Assembly (NCBI GenBank): GCA_041666985.1
Contig: JBAYFV010000095.1
Coordinates: forward strand, 1 to 11,222
Source: GWF2-50-93 sp041666985
GTDB taxonomy: Bacteria; Verrucomicrobiota; Lentisphaeria; Victivallales; GWF2-50-93
Direction: 5' to 3'
DNA: 11,222 bases
Below the pieces are notes generated by a model. The model saw only the letters and a program-made list of their open reading frames with translations. It ran no database searches and was not told the DNA's origin. Shown here one piece after another: positions 1-7,645 of this stretch; within the stretch, counting starts at the first letter, position 1; each line of letters opens with the position of its first letter. Both the position numbers and the translations under genes were made by a program.

Positions 1-23
1 AAGTAGAAAGTAGAAAACCAAAA

Positions 24-1478
24 ATGACCGGGTCTTTTCTGAAAAACAAGAATTTCGCATTTGTGCTGGCATGCTTCACCCTTGCGGCTGTCACACTGAA
101 CATTATCATAGGCCTTTTTTTCAGGCCTCTGTGGTTTGACGAGGCGCTGACAGTCATGGATTTCGTCATGCTTCCGGACATCGCAGACATTTACCGGCTC
201 TACAGCATTCCAAACAACCACATCGTCTATAATATTTTCCTGCGCCTCTGGATTGACCTCTGCGGTCAGATGCCGTATGCGGTTTCACTGCGCCTGTTTT
301 CCGTACTCACCGCCTTCGCCTCCATAGTTTTAATCATGAAACTGTGGAGCAGACGATTCTCCAGGGAGACGGCAGTCATCGCCTGTTTCTGTTTCGCCGT
401 TTCGCTGCCGTTTGCGATTTACGCAACCGCCATCCGCGGATACATGCTGAGTTTCCTGTTAATCATAATCTCCCTTGAAATCGCATTGTGCTACCGGGAT
501 GACGGCAAACCGGCCCACCTCATATTCTTTTCCCTTCTGGCTTTTCTTGCCGCAGGGATAATGCCCACGAACCTCATCGCATTTGCGGCGATTTATCTTC
601 TCGTTCTTCCGTCCCTTAAGCCCAAAGAGATATTTTCAGACAAAACACTTTATCTTGGAATAATCCCGGTTGCGGCATTATTCATCTTCTATATTCCCAT
701 TTTCGGGAAGCTGATGAAGGCGCTTTCGCTTTCTGAGGGCTGGTCCAGTGGAATATCAGCTTCAATTCATCTATACGGCGCGTTCCTGATCTCCTTCCTG
801 CCATTGATCATCCTTGCACCGCTCGGAATGTTTTTCTCAAAAGAAAAACCGGGGGCGGCGTTAAAAGTTCAGATATCGCTTATTTTCCTGATACCCCTTG
901 TTGTTTTCCTGCTCAAATCCCCTGCCCCTTTTCCCAGGGCGTTCTTCTGTCTCTGGCCGATATGGATTTTCATTCTCTGCTCGATGGCGGATACTTTCAT
1001 CAGGCACTTCAACGGAAAATTCCCCGGACGCGCGCTGGTTGCCATTCTCTGCGCCTGCTGTGCATGGGTTCTGTGGCCGTACGCATTTTCAGTTCAACTT
1101 TCGGACAGGCTGTCAAAAGGCGGGCAGGATGACTTTTTCAAACCTTATTTCATGAGGGCGGAATTCAATCCAATCGGGACCGTGAGGAAATCCATCGAGC
1201 TTGCTGGCGCAAAAACCAGCGGCTTCGCATTCGTTGATTTTGCGGCCGACCATCCGTCAATAATCTTCTACGGCAGACTCCTCAAAGTAGATGACGGCTT
1301 CTGGATCTTCGACAAGCCGAACAGGAAAGTCGCTTCTCCCGGAAATATGGGAAGCATTTACGTGATCGCCCGCAACCAGGGCGGAATGGAATCAATAGCC
1401 AAAAGATTCAACATGAAATCCTATGAACTCGCGGCCGACTGCGGCTACCAGAAAATCTATCTGGCCAAGTTGAAGTGA
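24..1478 (+). CDS. GT39-like polytopic membrane glycosyltransferase
   Basis: A 484-residue protein, hydrophobic from residue 11 to about 350 with roughly ten membrane-spanning stretches. It looks like a GT-C fold enzyme of the GT39/ArnT type. The first outer loop carries the acidic pair D39-E40 in LWFDEAL, a hallmark of that family. RLFSVL (90-95) and AIRGYMLSFLL (136-146) also match the usual pattern, and PFPRAFFCLWP (302-312) resembles the later conserved Arg-Pro segment. The last 130 residues are soluble, probably periplasmic. Such enzymes move a sugar from a polyprenyl-phosphate carrier onto protein, lipid or glycan; the substrate cannot be told. The ATG at 24 has no clear ribosome binding site, and no in-frame stop is visible in the 23 upstream bases, so the start could lie further left. 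Its stop is one base from the stop of the opposing histidine kinase gene. Confidence 0.75.
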   Translation: MTGSFLKNKNFAFVLACFTLAAVTLNIIIGLFFRPLWFDEALTVMDFVMLPDIADIYRLYSIPNNHIVYNIFLRLWIDLCGQMPYAVSLRLFSVLTAFASIVLIMKLWSRRFSRETAVIACFCFAVSLPFAIYATAIRGYMLSFLLIIISLEIALCYRDDGKPAHLIFFSLLAFLAAGIMPTNLIAFAAIYLLVLPSLKPKEIFSDKTLYLGIIPVAALFIFYIPIFGKLMKALSLSEGWSSGISASIHLYGAFLISFLPLIILAPLGMFFSKEKPGAALKVQISLIFLIPLVVFLLKSPAPFPRAFFCLWPIWIFILCSMADTFIRHFNGKFPGRALVAILCACCAWVLWPYAFSVQLSDRLSKGGQDDFFKPYFMRAEFNPIGTVRKSIELAGAKTSGFAFVDFAADHPSIIFYGRLLKVDDGFWIFDKPNRKVASPGNMGSIYVIARNQGGMESIAKRFNMKSYELAADCGYQKIYLAKLK

Positions 1479-1479
1479 C

Positions 1480-3234
1480 TTATTGCTCGTTCAGTGCGGA
1501 TTTGAAGATATTTCTGCCGATGGCGCGCGTTGATGTGCTGACTCCGCTGTGGCTGACCGGTATTGTGAAAGTCATGACGCAGCCCTTTCCCTCTTCGCTG
1601 GTCGCAAAGATTGTGCCGCCGTGTCCCTCTATGATTCTCTTGGAAACCGTAAGGCCGAGACCGGTGCCTCCGGCCCCTTTGGAAGAGACGAAAAGATCAA
1701 ATATCTTTTCAACGCTGTCAGACTTCAGCCCCATCCCGTCGTCAGTGACCGTGAAAACGATTGACTCCCTGTCGAGGGTGAAGGAGGCGTCGACAATTAT
1801 ATTGCCCATATCCTTCTGCTCAAGAGTCTCCCTTTTCTCCTGAATGGCATGTTCCGCATTCAGGATCAGATTCAGCAGGACTCTGTGGATCCCCTTGGCG
1901 TCTATCTCCGCAAAAAGCGGAAGACTCATTGAATCCGGAGTGAATGTCAGAGTCATCCCGTCCTGCTTGAGCTGGGGGAGGAGAAGTTCGTTGATGTCCT
2001 CGAGTATTGTCTTTATGTCCTGGATTTTCATGTTGAGTTTCTGTTCGCTTGTGAGATTGAGCAGATCCAGGACCAGATTGCCGAGACGCCTGTGATTCTT
2101 GGCAAGGATGTGGAGAGATTCATTTGCAAGCCCGAAATCTTTTTCATCAATTCCCATTTTGAGAAGATTGAGACTCCCGTCAAGACCCGCAAGAATGTTT
2201 TTAATGTAGTGTGAAAGATGGGCTGCGGTTGTACCTGTGGCCACGAGTCTCTCGTTCCTGAGGTTGAAATCAATAAGCCTGCTGTTTTCCAGGGCCATGC
2301 CTGCGGTGTGTCCGATTACGGTAAGAAGCTTGAGGTCATCCTCGGTATACGGCTCCTTCGCGCTTGAGATGTTAAGATAAATCATTCCGTTGAGCTGCTG
2401 TTTCCCGAGCATCGGGACGCACATTGTGCATTCGACAACGGCAGGCGCGCCTGCAACCTTCACCCTGAGCCTGTCCGACGCTGAATCCGACGAAAGGACG
2501 GCCTCCCTGTTTTCCTTCACGAAATCCACGATGACTTTCCTGATCGCCGAGGTGTCAACCGGAGACATCGGGACATCCTTGTCTCTTGCCGCCACGGGTT
2601 CAAACGCCCCGGTGGCAAGGTCATAAACCAGAAGGTATGATTTGTCGGAACTCATTATGGTGGATATGGCGCTGAGTATTCTCGGACAAAGTTCCGCTTC
2701 ATTGAAGATCGCCGCAATCAGGTTCTGGAATTTATATATGGCGGAAAGACGCTTGTTCTCCTCCCTGGCAATCCTCATCGGATCAACCTGGACAGGGGAC
2801 TGATGCTTCTCCGCGCCCGTGGAAGAGGTGAGGGTTTCAGGCTGAATCCTGTAGGAGACGAAAGGTATCGAGAACGACTGTGTTTCGTCCCGGGCCGCAT
2901 GGATATTGTAAAGTTCGAATATCGTGTTGCCGATCCTGACGGAAGTTCTGAGCGGGAGAAGGACTCTCTTGTCGACTTTCTGCCCCACCATCCACGTTCC
3001 GTTGGTGCTGTTCAAATCCTCGACATACCAGTTGCCGTCATCATCATATGTCAGCCTGCAGTGAACCCTTGATATCAGCGTGTCGTGAACCTGGAAATCC
3101 GCCTCGGGGGAACGTCCCATGGATATCACAGGTTTTTTCACGGGGAACTCAGTCCCCTTCATTGAACCGCTCACAACTTTAATGACTACACCGCCGTATC
3201 CCGTGGGGCTTTTACATGCAACAGGATTTGCCAT
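1480..3234 (-). CDS. FHA-GAF sensor histidine kinase
   Basis: A 584-residue soluble kinase with no membrane segment. The FHA domain (about 15-110) has the phosphothreonine-binding signature: GR at 40-41, SRVH at 55-58, NSTNGT at 75-80. A GAF domain follows (about 170-320). The transmitter has an H-box around H342 (HLSHYIKNILAG), N-box NLILNAEHAI (N455, N459), G1 box DDGMG (498-502), F-box near F512 and G2 GGTGLGL (522-528). All ATPase motifs look intact, so it should autophosphorylate. The residue after H342 is Tyr instead of the usual Glu/Asp. FHA at the N terminus implies input from a Ser/Thr-phosphorylated partner, with GAF as a second ligand input. No response regulator is in the window. 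Start ATG at 3234 has AAGGA about 9 nt upstream. It lies 91 bp downstream of the ATP-cone gene, so it may have its own promoter in that AT-rich gap. Confidence 0.9.
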   Translation of the reverse strand: MANPVACKSPTGYGGVVIKVVSGSMKGTEFPVKKPVISMGRSPEADFQVHDTLISRVHCRLTYDDDGNWYVEDLNSTNGTWMVGQKVDKRVLLPLRTSVRIGNTIFELYNIHAARDETQSFSIPFVSYRIQPETLTSSTGAEKHQSPVQVDPMRIAREENKRLSAIYKFQNLIAAIFNEAELCPRILSAISTIMSSDKSYLLVYDLATGAFEPVAARDKDVPMSPVDTSAIRKVIVDFVKENREAVLSSDSASDRLRVKVAGAPAVVECTMCVPMLGKQQLNGMIYLNISSAKEPYTEDDLKLLTVIGHTAGMALENSRLIDFNLRNERLVATGTTAAHLSHYIKNILAGLDGSLNLLKMGIDEKDFGLANESLHILAKNHRRLGNLVLDLLNLTSEQKLNMKIQDIKTILEDINELLLPQLKQDGMTLTFTPDSMSLPLFAEIDAKGIHRVLLNLILNAEHAIQEKRETLEQKDMGNIIVDASFTLDRESIVFTVTDDGMGLKSDSVEKIFDLFVSSKGAGGTGLGLTVSKRIIEGHGGTIFATSEEGKGCVMTFTIPVSHSGVSTSTRAIGRNIFKSALNEQ

Positions 3235-3325
3235 ATTTCCAGTCTATCCTTAATTATTCGTCACTCACAAGGGGAATATATTACCGTAAGCGTCAATAAT
3301 CCAAATTTTAAATAAATTTTAACTG

Positions 3326-4303
3326 TTAATTAGGGCTTCTTATTGAAATCTCCCTGTCAACCATTGAGGCAAGCAGTGCCAACATATCGCTCAGGCATTT
3401 TCCGGATTCAGGCCATTTGACATCGAGATATGCATCCGAAAAGGCGGCGGCATCGCAGATTCTAAGGAAAACCGGCAAACTGGTTTCATGTCCTGAAAAT
3501 CCGTTTTCGGCAAGGAAGGCGCCATAGAGCTTTTCCGAAACATCTGAAATTTCGGTTATTCCAGTGGCGCAGGCCCTGAAACAAGGGAGCAAGGCAAGTT
3601 CGGTCAGCGGCTTGTCAAGCGTATAAAAACGTGCGGCCTCGAAAAGACTGAGGTCAATCTTCACCGCAGGAAACAGCCGGCTGACATTTTTAACTGAAAG
3701 TATGTTTGCCGAAGCAAGCACCCTTGCATCGAGGGAAAGGGAGAATATTATCTGATCGGCCGTAACACACCATGGACTGCCAGACTTGATCAGGGGCATG
3801 TTGAATTCAGAGGTTTTGAACTCAAAATCCTTTTCCCTGTAATAGCGGGCAAGTTCAATTATGAGGGAGGACGAACCCTTGTCTATCTTCAGCATATCGC
3901 AGGATGAAAGCACTTTCCGGACTATTGATTCGAGTTCGTCCCCCTCGACTGCAAGATGCTTGCGGACGATTCCTGAAACAAGCGAAAGGTCGGGCTTTAC
4001 GTCTATTTTCTGGATTTTATTCTGCCTGATGAAGTTCCGGGCTATCTCCGGATAACCGGCATCCTCCAGCATCCTCACCACAAAACTGTTGATCTCGGAG
4101 ACGGCGAACACCTGTTCCCCCGATGAGATTTTCTTAAGGACATACTCCACCGACAGCGTAATGTCCTCGGCAAGCGTACTGTCATTTATCCCGCAGGAAA
4201 GACAGCTTTTGTAAAGGCGGGACTGAAGTTCATCGAATTCGAAGCTTCTCCGTGTCCCGTCCTCGCAAACAACAATTACGGCCGAACTTGACAACTGTAT
4301 CAT
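3326..4303 (-). CDS. ATP-cone domain protein of unknown function, coupled to nrdR
   Basis: A 325-residue protein. Residues about 8-97 form an ATP-cone, the nucleotide-sensing module of NrdR and ribonucleotide reductases: an opening strand plus EDGT turn (14-17), a helix from FDELQSRL (23-30), and a closing helix ending EIARNFIRQNK (86-96) that matches the end of the NrdR cone. The remaining 230 residues have no recognised domain, signal peptide or membrane segment; they contain SGSPWCVTADQIIFSLSL (174-191) and five cysteines (C135, C179, C241, C245, C283) without an obvious metal-binding spacing. The positions matching E. coli NrdA K9, R10 and K21 appear to be C13, E14 and E25, so canonical dATP/ATP contacts are probably lost. 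Its ATG overlaps the nrdR stop in an ATGA, a sign of translational coupling. A role in dNTP-pool sensing or NrdR partnership is inference only. Confidence 0.8.
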   Translation of the reverse strand: MIQLSSSAVIVVCEDGTRRSFEFDELQSRLYKSCLSCGINDSTLAEDITLSVEYVLKKISSGEQVFAVSEINSFVVRMLEDAGYPEIARNFIRQNKIQKIDVKPDLSLVSGIVRKHLAVEGDELESIVRKVLSSCDMLKIDKGSSSLIIELARYYREKDFEFKTSEFNMPLIKSGSPWCVTADQIIFSLSLDARVLASANILSVKNVSRLFPAVKIDLSLFEAARFYTLDKPLTELALLPCFRACATGITEISDVSEKLYGAFLAENGFSGHETSLPVFLRICDAAAFSDAYLDVKWPESGKCLSDMLALLASMVDREISIRSPN

Positions 4304-4755
4304 TTCTGTTCCAACTTCCTGACTTCTGTTACGAACTGCTCCACATCTTTGAAACGGCGGTAGACCGAGGCGAATCTGACATATGCGACTTCATCGAGCT
4401 CCTTCAGCGCGTCCATGACCCTCTTTCCTATTTCGGCACTGGAGATCTCGCGGTCAAAATCCTTTTCAATGCCGGTGACTATATTGTCAACAACCCTGTC
4501 AACATCCTCGGGGTTAACCGGTCTCTTCTCACAGGCCTTCGCTATTCCGGAACGGAGCTTGTCCCTCTCGAAATCCTCCCTGATGCTGCCCTTTTTCTTC
4601 ACCACTTTCAGCTCGGCGTGGATAATTGTCTCATATGTGGTGAAACGGTGCTGGCATTTGAGACACTCCCGTCTCCTGCGGACACCTTCGCCTTCCCTGG
4701 TTATCCGGGAATCAACAACTTTATCGTCCAGACAACTGCAGTGGGGGCAACGCAT
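4300..4755 (-). CDS. nrdR: Transcriptional repressor NrdR
   Basis: A 151-residue protein, the usual NrdR length. It represses ribonucleotide reductase operons when (d)ATP binds its ATP-cone. The N terminus is a zinc ribbon with C3, C6, C31 and C34, including KVVDSR (12-17) and RRRRECLKC (27-34), which are nearly invariant in the family. The ATP-cone runs from about 48 to 138, with the basic residues K53, K54 and K66 present, and ends in DEVAYVRFASVYRRF (121-135). ATG at 4755 gives the canonical MRCP start; the ribosome binding site is weak. It is first of a two-gene coupled unit with the ATP-cone protein. No ribonucleotide reductase gene is in the window, and I saw no convincing NrdR-box pair upstream, so its targets lie elsewhere. 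Confidence 0.97.
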   Translation of the reverse strand: MRCPHCSCLDDKVVDSRITREGEGVRRRRECLKCQHRFTTYETIIHAELKVVKKKGSIREDFERDKLRSGIAKACEKRPVNPEDVDRVVDNIVTGIEKDFDREISSAEIGKRVMDALKELDEVAYVRFASVYRRFKDVEQFVTEVRKLEQK

Positions 4756-4868
4756 AATGCACCGTTCAGGTAATTGTTTTTAACAAGCCCTAAAAATAAG
4801 TCCGATTCGTGGAAATTCAAGAACCTGCGGCGTGGAACCGGGAACTTGGCGGTTTCAGGGAACATACG

Positions 4869-4883
4869 CAGGGCAGAACCCTG
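4869..4883. repeat. Small inverted repeat downstream of the CBM9-like gene
   Basis: CAGGG, five bases, CCCTG. Read on the minus strand it lies just past the CBM9-like stop but is not followed by a T-run, so a terminator role is doubtful. Confidence 0.2.
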
Positions 4884-4890
4884 TACCTGA

Positions 4891-5670
4891 TTATTTTTCC
4901 AGACGCAGTCTGGCGTATTCCTCGTAGAGGTGAAAGTTAGTGTTGGACAACTGCGGATGGGCGCTCAACTCTGTTTTCTGCAGATAGGCCGAGTAGTTAT
5001 AACGTGCCAGCAGGATAGTCCAGTTTGCCGAATTATCGAATTTTGCGCCGTATGCGGTCAGCTCCCTGACTGGAATTGCAATTTCCACGGCCCAGCCTTT
5101 GTCTTTGTCTTTCCAGTTGTCCAGTGTGCCGTCAACAGTTGCAGCGACTTTCAAATCTTCAGGGAGGTAACTTGCGCAGGCGGGAAACATGGTACGGCCT
5201 CTGCTCGGAAAGAAAAACCATGACTTCTTACTGTTCGGAGTTCCGTAAATTTCCCAGTAGTTGTTTTCTTTCGCCGGTTTGAGGAATACTTCAAGCAGGT
5301 CTCCGGTATTGTAAAAATGGCTCTGATCCTCCTTGCCTTCATTCACGACATCTGAATCTTCAAATTCGGCGCCGACATAAAGGTAATTATCGTCCCAGAG
5401 CAGTTTTACCGTGGCTTTTTCCCGTAATGTTTCGCCAATGTTTTTCTGCATGCTTTCCGGCAGACCGGAATACGCCTTCAGCGACAGCCGCAGAGAATAT
5501 GCCGGAGCTTTGGCCCAGTCGCCTTCGTCAAGTTTGCCGTCAAGCCTGACTGGCGCCGACGTATATTTTGCGATTACATCAGAACTGCAGATTTCATTTC
5601 CAGACGCGGAAAAAACCATCAGTGAGGCGGTACAGGCGGCAAATGTTGTCAGCAAAAATCTCTTGTCCAT
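4891..5670 (-). CDS. Secreted CBM9-like carbohydrate-binding protein
   Basis: A 259-residue protein with a signal peptide (1-24: KR, then a hydrophobic core ending FSASG). The rest is a single carbohydrate-binding module family 9-type beta-sandwich: VRLDGKLDEGDWAKAP (41-56) is the classic opening, followed by ATVKLLWDDNYLYVGAEF (86-103), GDLLEVFLKP (123-132) and GWAVEIAIP (192-200). It has no catalytic domain, so it likely binds sugars or glycoconjugates in the periplasm or outside. The start has GGGAG six bases upstream of ATG. It lies 22 bp downstream of the glycosidase-like gene and is most likely co-transcribed with it, suggesting both handle the same glycan. About 135 bp separate its stop from nrdR on the same strand; a clear terminator is not visible. 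Confidence 0.85.
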   Translation of the reverse strand: MDKRFLLTTFAACTASLMVFSASGNEICSSDVIAKYTSAPVRLDGKLDEGDWAKAPAYSLRLSLKAYSGLPESMQKNIGETLREKATVKLLWDDNYLYVGAEFEDSDVVNEGKEDQSHFYNTGDLLEVFLKPAKENNYWEIYGTPNSKKSWFFFPSRGRTMFPACASYLPEDLKVAATVDGTLDNWKDKDKGWAVEIAIPVRELTAYGAKFDNSANWTILLARYNYSAYLQKTELSAHPQLSNTNFHLYEEYARLRLEK

Positions 5671-5692
5671 TTCTTTCTCCCGTTAAAGTTTT

Positions 5693-6871
5693 TTATTGTT
5701 TCAGAGGCGCCTTGAAGTAGGTGTCCCATATACCCAATGCCAGCTTGGGCGTTCCCTGCGCGTCGGCAAGCCCCGTATGAACCCAAATCCCCGCAATTTC
5801 GCGCACAGAAGCCGGAAGCCTGTTTATCAGCCGGTCAAAATCCATACCTGTCCAGCCGATGACAAAAACATACCCGCCGCGCTGCGCAGCGGAGAGAATG
5901 ACCTTCTCGAAGTTTTCCTGATCGGCGGGGGTTGCCGTAAGCGCCACGCCGCCGTAATGCAATGTCTGCGAAATAGCTCCCGATTCAGCCAAGGCAACCG
6001 GCTTGCCAAACGTAGCAGCCATATCAAAATAGTCTGTAGGCACAGCGTGGTGCAGCGGACCATACTGGTAGGAGCTCAGCCCAAGGAAATCCGAATATTT
6101 CATCAGCTCCCTGACCTCCGGTTCCTGACGCTGCCTGTTGTGCCGGCTACCCGTCTCGACACCTTTCAGATACTCGTATTGCACTGTGACGAAGACGGGC
6201 AGGCCCGGATACAGCTTTTTAAGCTCGCCGTATACGTAGCTGTTCAGCTCCTTGCAGGCTTTCCATTGAGCCTCGTTCTTGGCGAGAAGAATGTTCACCT
6301 CGATACCTACGGCCAGATAATCAGGGCGCAGCTGCTCCACCACGCCCTGCAGGTAAGTAAGATAAGCCCGTTTAACCTTGGGATCATTGAGGGACAAACC
6401 CCTCCATGCCGCAGGCAACGGTTGATTCTCCGCCGTGTCGCGATAATCCGCCAACCCGGTACGCCCGAAGTTCAGCGGCGTTGTCGCAACATAGAGAGGA
6501 TTGGCCGCCGACCGGTGAGCGCAAATATGCTTGAAATCATCCTGAATATGTTTCGGGAAGGGTTTCTTATCCAGCATTTCCTGCCAAGGCACACCGCCAT
6601 CAAGGTGGATGGCGGTAATATCTGCGTGCTTGTTGATAAAGGCATAGGCGGCCTCCACACCTTCCACAGTTGCGTCTACAGGCCACGTGGTGAACCCCAT
6701 TCGGAACGAACGCCCGCTCACGCCCAGCCCTGCGACTGCAGGCTGCAGATCAGGCACGATGATTTTTCCGTCATCTGTCGCCGAGGCACCCGCCATGCAC
6801 ACCGTCAACACACCTGCCAGCACCATATGGAGGAGCGCAACCGGGAGAGACCGTTTTTCAGGCGAGAACAT
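5693..6871 (-). CDS. Secreted TIM-barrel glycoside hydrolase-like protein
   Basis: With the start at 6871 the protein has 392 residues and a good signal peptide (FSPEKRSLPV then a hydrophobic run ending AGASA, about 1-31). The body looks like a clan-A (beta/alpha)8 glycosidase: YLAVGIEVNIL at the end of the fourth strand offers acid/base candidate E191, and PVALAESGAIS at the seventh offers nucleophile candidate E296. Closest resemblance by eye is to GH53-type endo-galactanases, but family assignment is tentative and the substrate unknown. The open frame runs on to a TTG at 6970, but only the ATG at 6871 has a strong ribosome binding site and gives a normal signal peptide. First gene of an operon with the CBM9-like gene. 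This pair looks more GC-rich than the sigma gene beside it in the lines I counted, compatible with a different origin. Confidence 0.65.
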   Translation of the reverse strand: MFSPEKRSLPVALLHMVLAGVLTVCMAGASATDDGKIIVPDLQPAVAGLGVSGRSFRMGFTTWPVDATVEGVEAAYAFINKHADITAIHLDGGVPWQEMLDKKPFPKHIQDDFKHICAHRSAANPLYVATTPLNFGRTGLADYRDTAENQPLPAAWRGLSLNDPKVKRAYLTYLQGVVEQLRPDYLAVGIEVNILLAKNEAQWKACKELNSYVYGELKKLYPGLPVFVTVQYEYLKGVETGSRHNRQRQEPEVRELMKYSDFLGLSSYQYGPLHHAVPTDYFDMAATFGKPVALAESGAISQTLHYGGVALTATPADQENFEKVILSAAQRGGYVFVIGWTGMDFDRLINRLPASVREIAGIWVHTGLADAQGTPKLALGIWDTYFKAPLKQ

Positions 6872-6878
6872 GCCGACA

Positions 6879-6887
6879 CCTTTCCTC
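6879..6887 (-). promoter_or_regulatory. Ribosome binding site deciding the glycosidase-like start
   Basis: On the minus strand GAGGAAAGG ends 7 bases before the ATG at 6871. The other in-frame starts (TTG 6970, ATG 6931, ATG 6889) have no comparable site, so this decides the start codon. Confidence 0.6.
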
Positions 6888-7092
6888 ATCGGAACACTAT
6901 TTTGCGGACTGACAGGAATTTTGATTTTCATATTGGCGGAAAAGATAGCCAGAGGCGGGTCATAAATCAAGGGGACCTCTGAAAATCCGCATTTGGCGCG
7001 GAAAGTATTTTCATATTATTCTGTTTTTTTATCGAAAGAGATGTCACATTCACTTAGTTTCTGTCAATAATATTCATAAAGAAGAAAATTTA

Positions 7093-7629
7093 ATGAATGA
7101 CAAAGAAGAAAAGCTGAAAAAATTCGAGGTGCTGCTTAATCGTGATCACAAGAAAATCCTTGCCTTTTCCTTTTCTTTGGTTTCAGATATTCACAAAGCC
7201 AGGGATATAGCCCAGGAGGCGATGATCACCGCTTTTAGGAAATTTGAGGAATACGACGAATCAAGGGATTTCGGGAAATGGGCCAGGGGAATTGTCCGGA
7301 TGAAATATCTGGAACATTTCAGGAACAACCGCGAAATACCTATGGGTGAAGAGATAATTGAACTGATTGATTTCAATTACACAGGGTGGGATGCGGCAGA
7401 AGCCCGGGTACCGTTCCGTGAGACTTTATTTCAGGTGCTGAATGAATGCGTCGGAAAACTTAACGATGAGCAAAGGGCGGTAATGGAAAAATTTTATTAT
7501 CAAAGACAGAAAACCGGTGAAATAGCCGAATCTGAAAACCTGAATGAATCCACTGTCCGCAAGCGGCTGGAAAGAATCCGTTCCATGCTCAAGGATTGCA
7601 TTGATGAAAAACTGGCGGCGGCGCGCTAA
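7093..7629 (+). CDS. ECF-type RNA polymerase sigma factor
   Basis: A 178-residue sigma-70 family factor with only regions 2 and 4, as in ECF sigmas. Region 2 (about 12-80) includes KARDIAQEAMITAFRKFEEY (35-54) and the promoter-melting stretch FGKWARGIVRMKYLEHFR (60-77). Region 4 (about 120-172) has the helix-turn-helix EIAESENLNESTVRKRLERI (143-162). The style resembles the Rhodopirellula/Verrucomicrobium sigma group. It probably directs polymerase to a small regulon that may include its own operon. The FecR-like gene starts 16 bases after its stop, implying sigma/regulator pairing. The ATG at 7093 has only a weak purine-rich upstream stretch. The gene is more AT-rich than the glycosidase-like gene to its left. 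Divergent from that gene across about 220 bp. Confidence 0.9.
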   Translation: MNDKEEKLKKFEVLLNRDHKKILAFSFSLVSDIHKARDIAQEAMITAFRKFEEYDESRDFGKWARGIVRMKYLEHFRNNREIPMGEEIIELIDFNYTGWDAAEARVPFRETLFQVLNECVGKLNDEQRAVMEKFYYQRQKTGEIAESENLNESTVRKRLERIRSMLKDCIDEKLAAAR

Positions 7630-7645
7630 GGAAAGGGAGGGAAAT

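Noticed and set aside
1..23. A tandem repeat (AAGTAGAA twice) at the left edge
   Set aside because: Too short, with two units only and cut by the window edge, to call a repeat element.
4768..4888. A possible third element copy: AGGTAATTG at 4768-4776 and TACCT at 4884-4888
   Set aside because: Only nine and five bases match, the inner hairpin layout is absent, and such short matches are expected by chance.
5696..6982. A 428-codon open frame on the plus strand opposite the glycosidase-like gene
   Set aside because: Its protein is rich in Arg, His, Pro and Gln without domain motifs, while the minus strand carries a signal peptide, TIM-barrel motifs and a good ribosome binding site. It is a shadow of the GC-rich minus gene.
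6993..7019. TTGGCG and TATTAT as a sigma-70 promoter for the sigma operon
   Set aside because: The spacing is only 15 bases and the matches are partial; other AT-rich hexamers in the gap fit as well.
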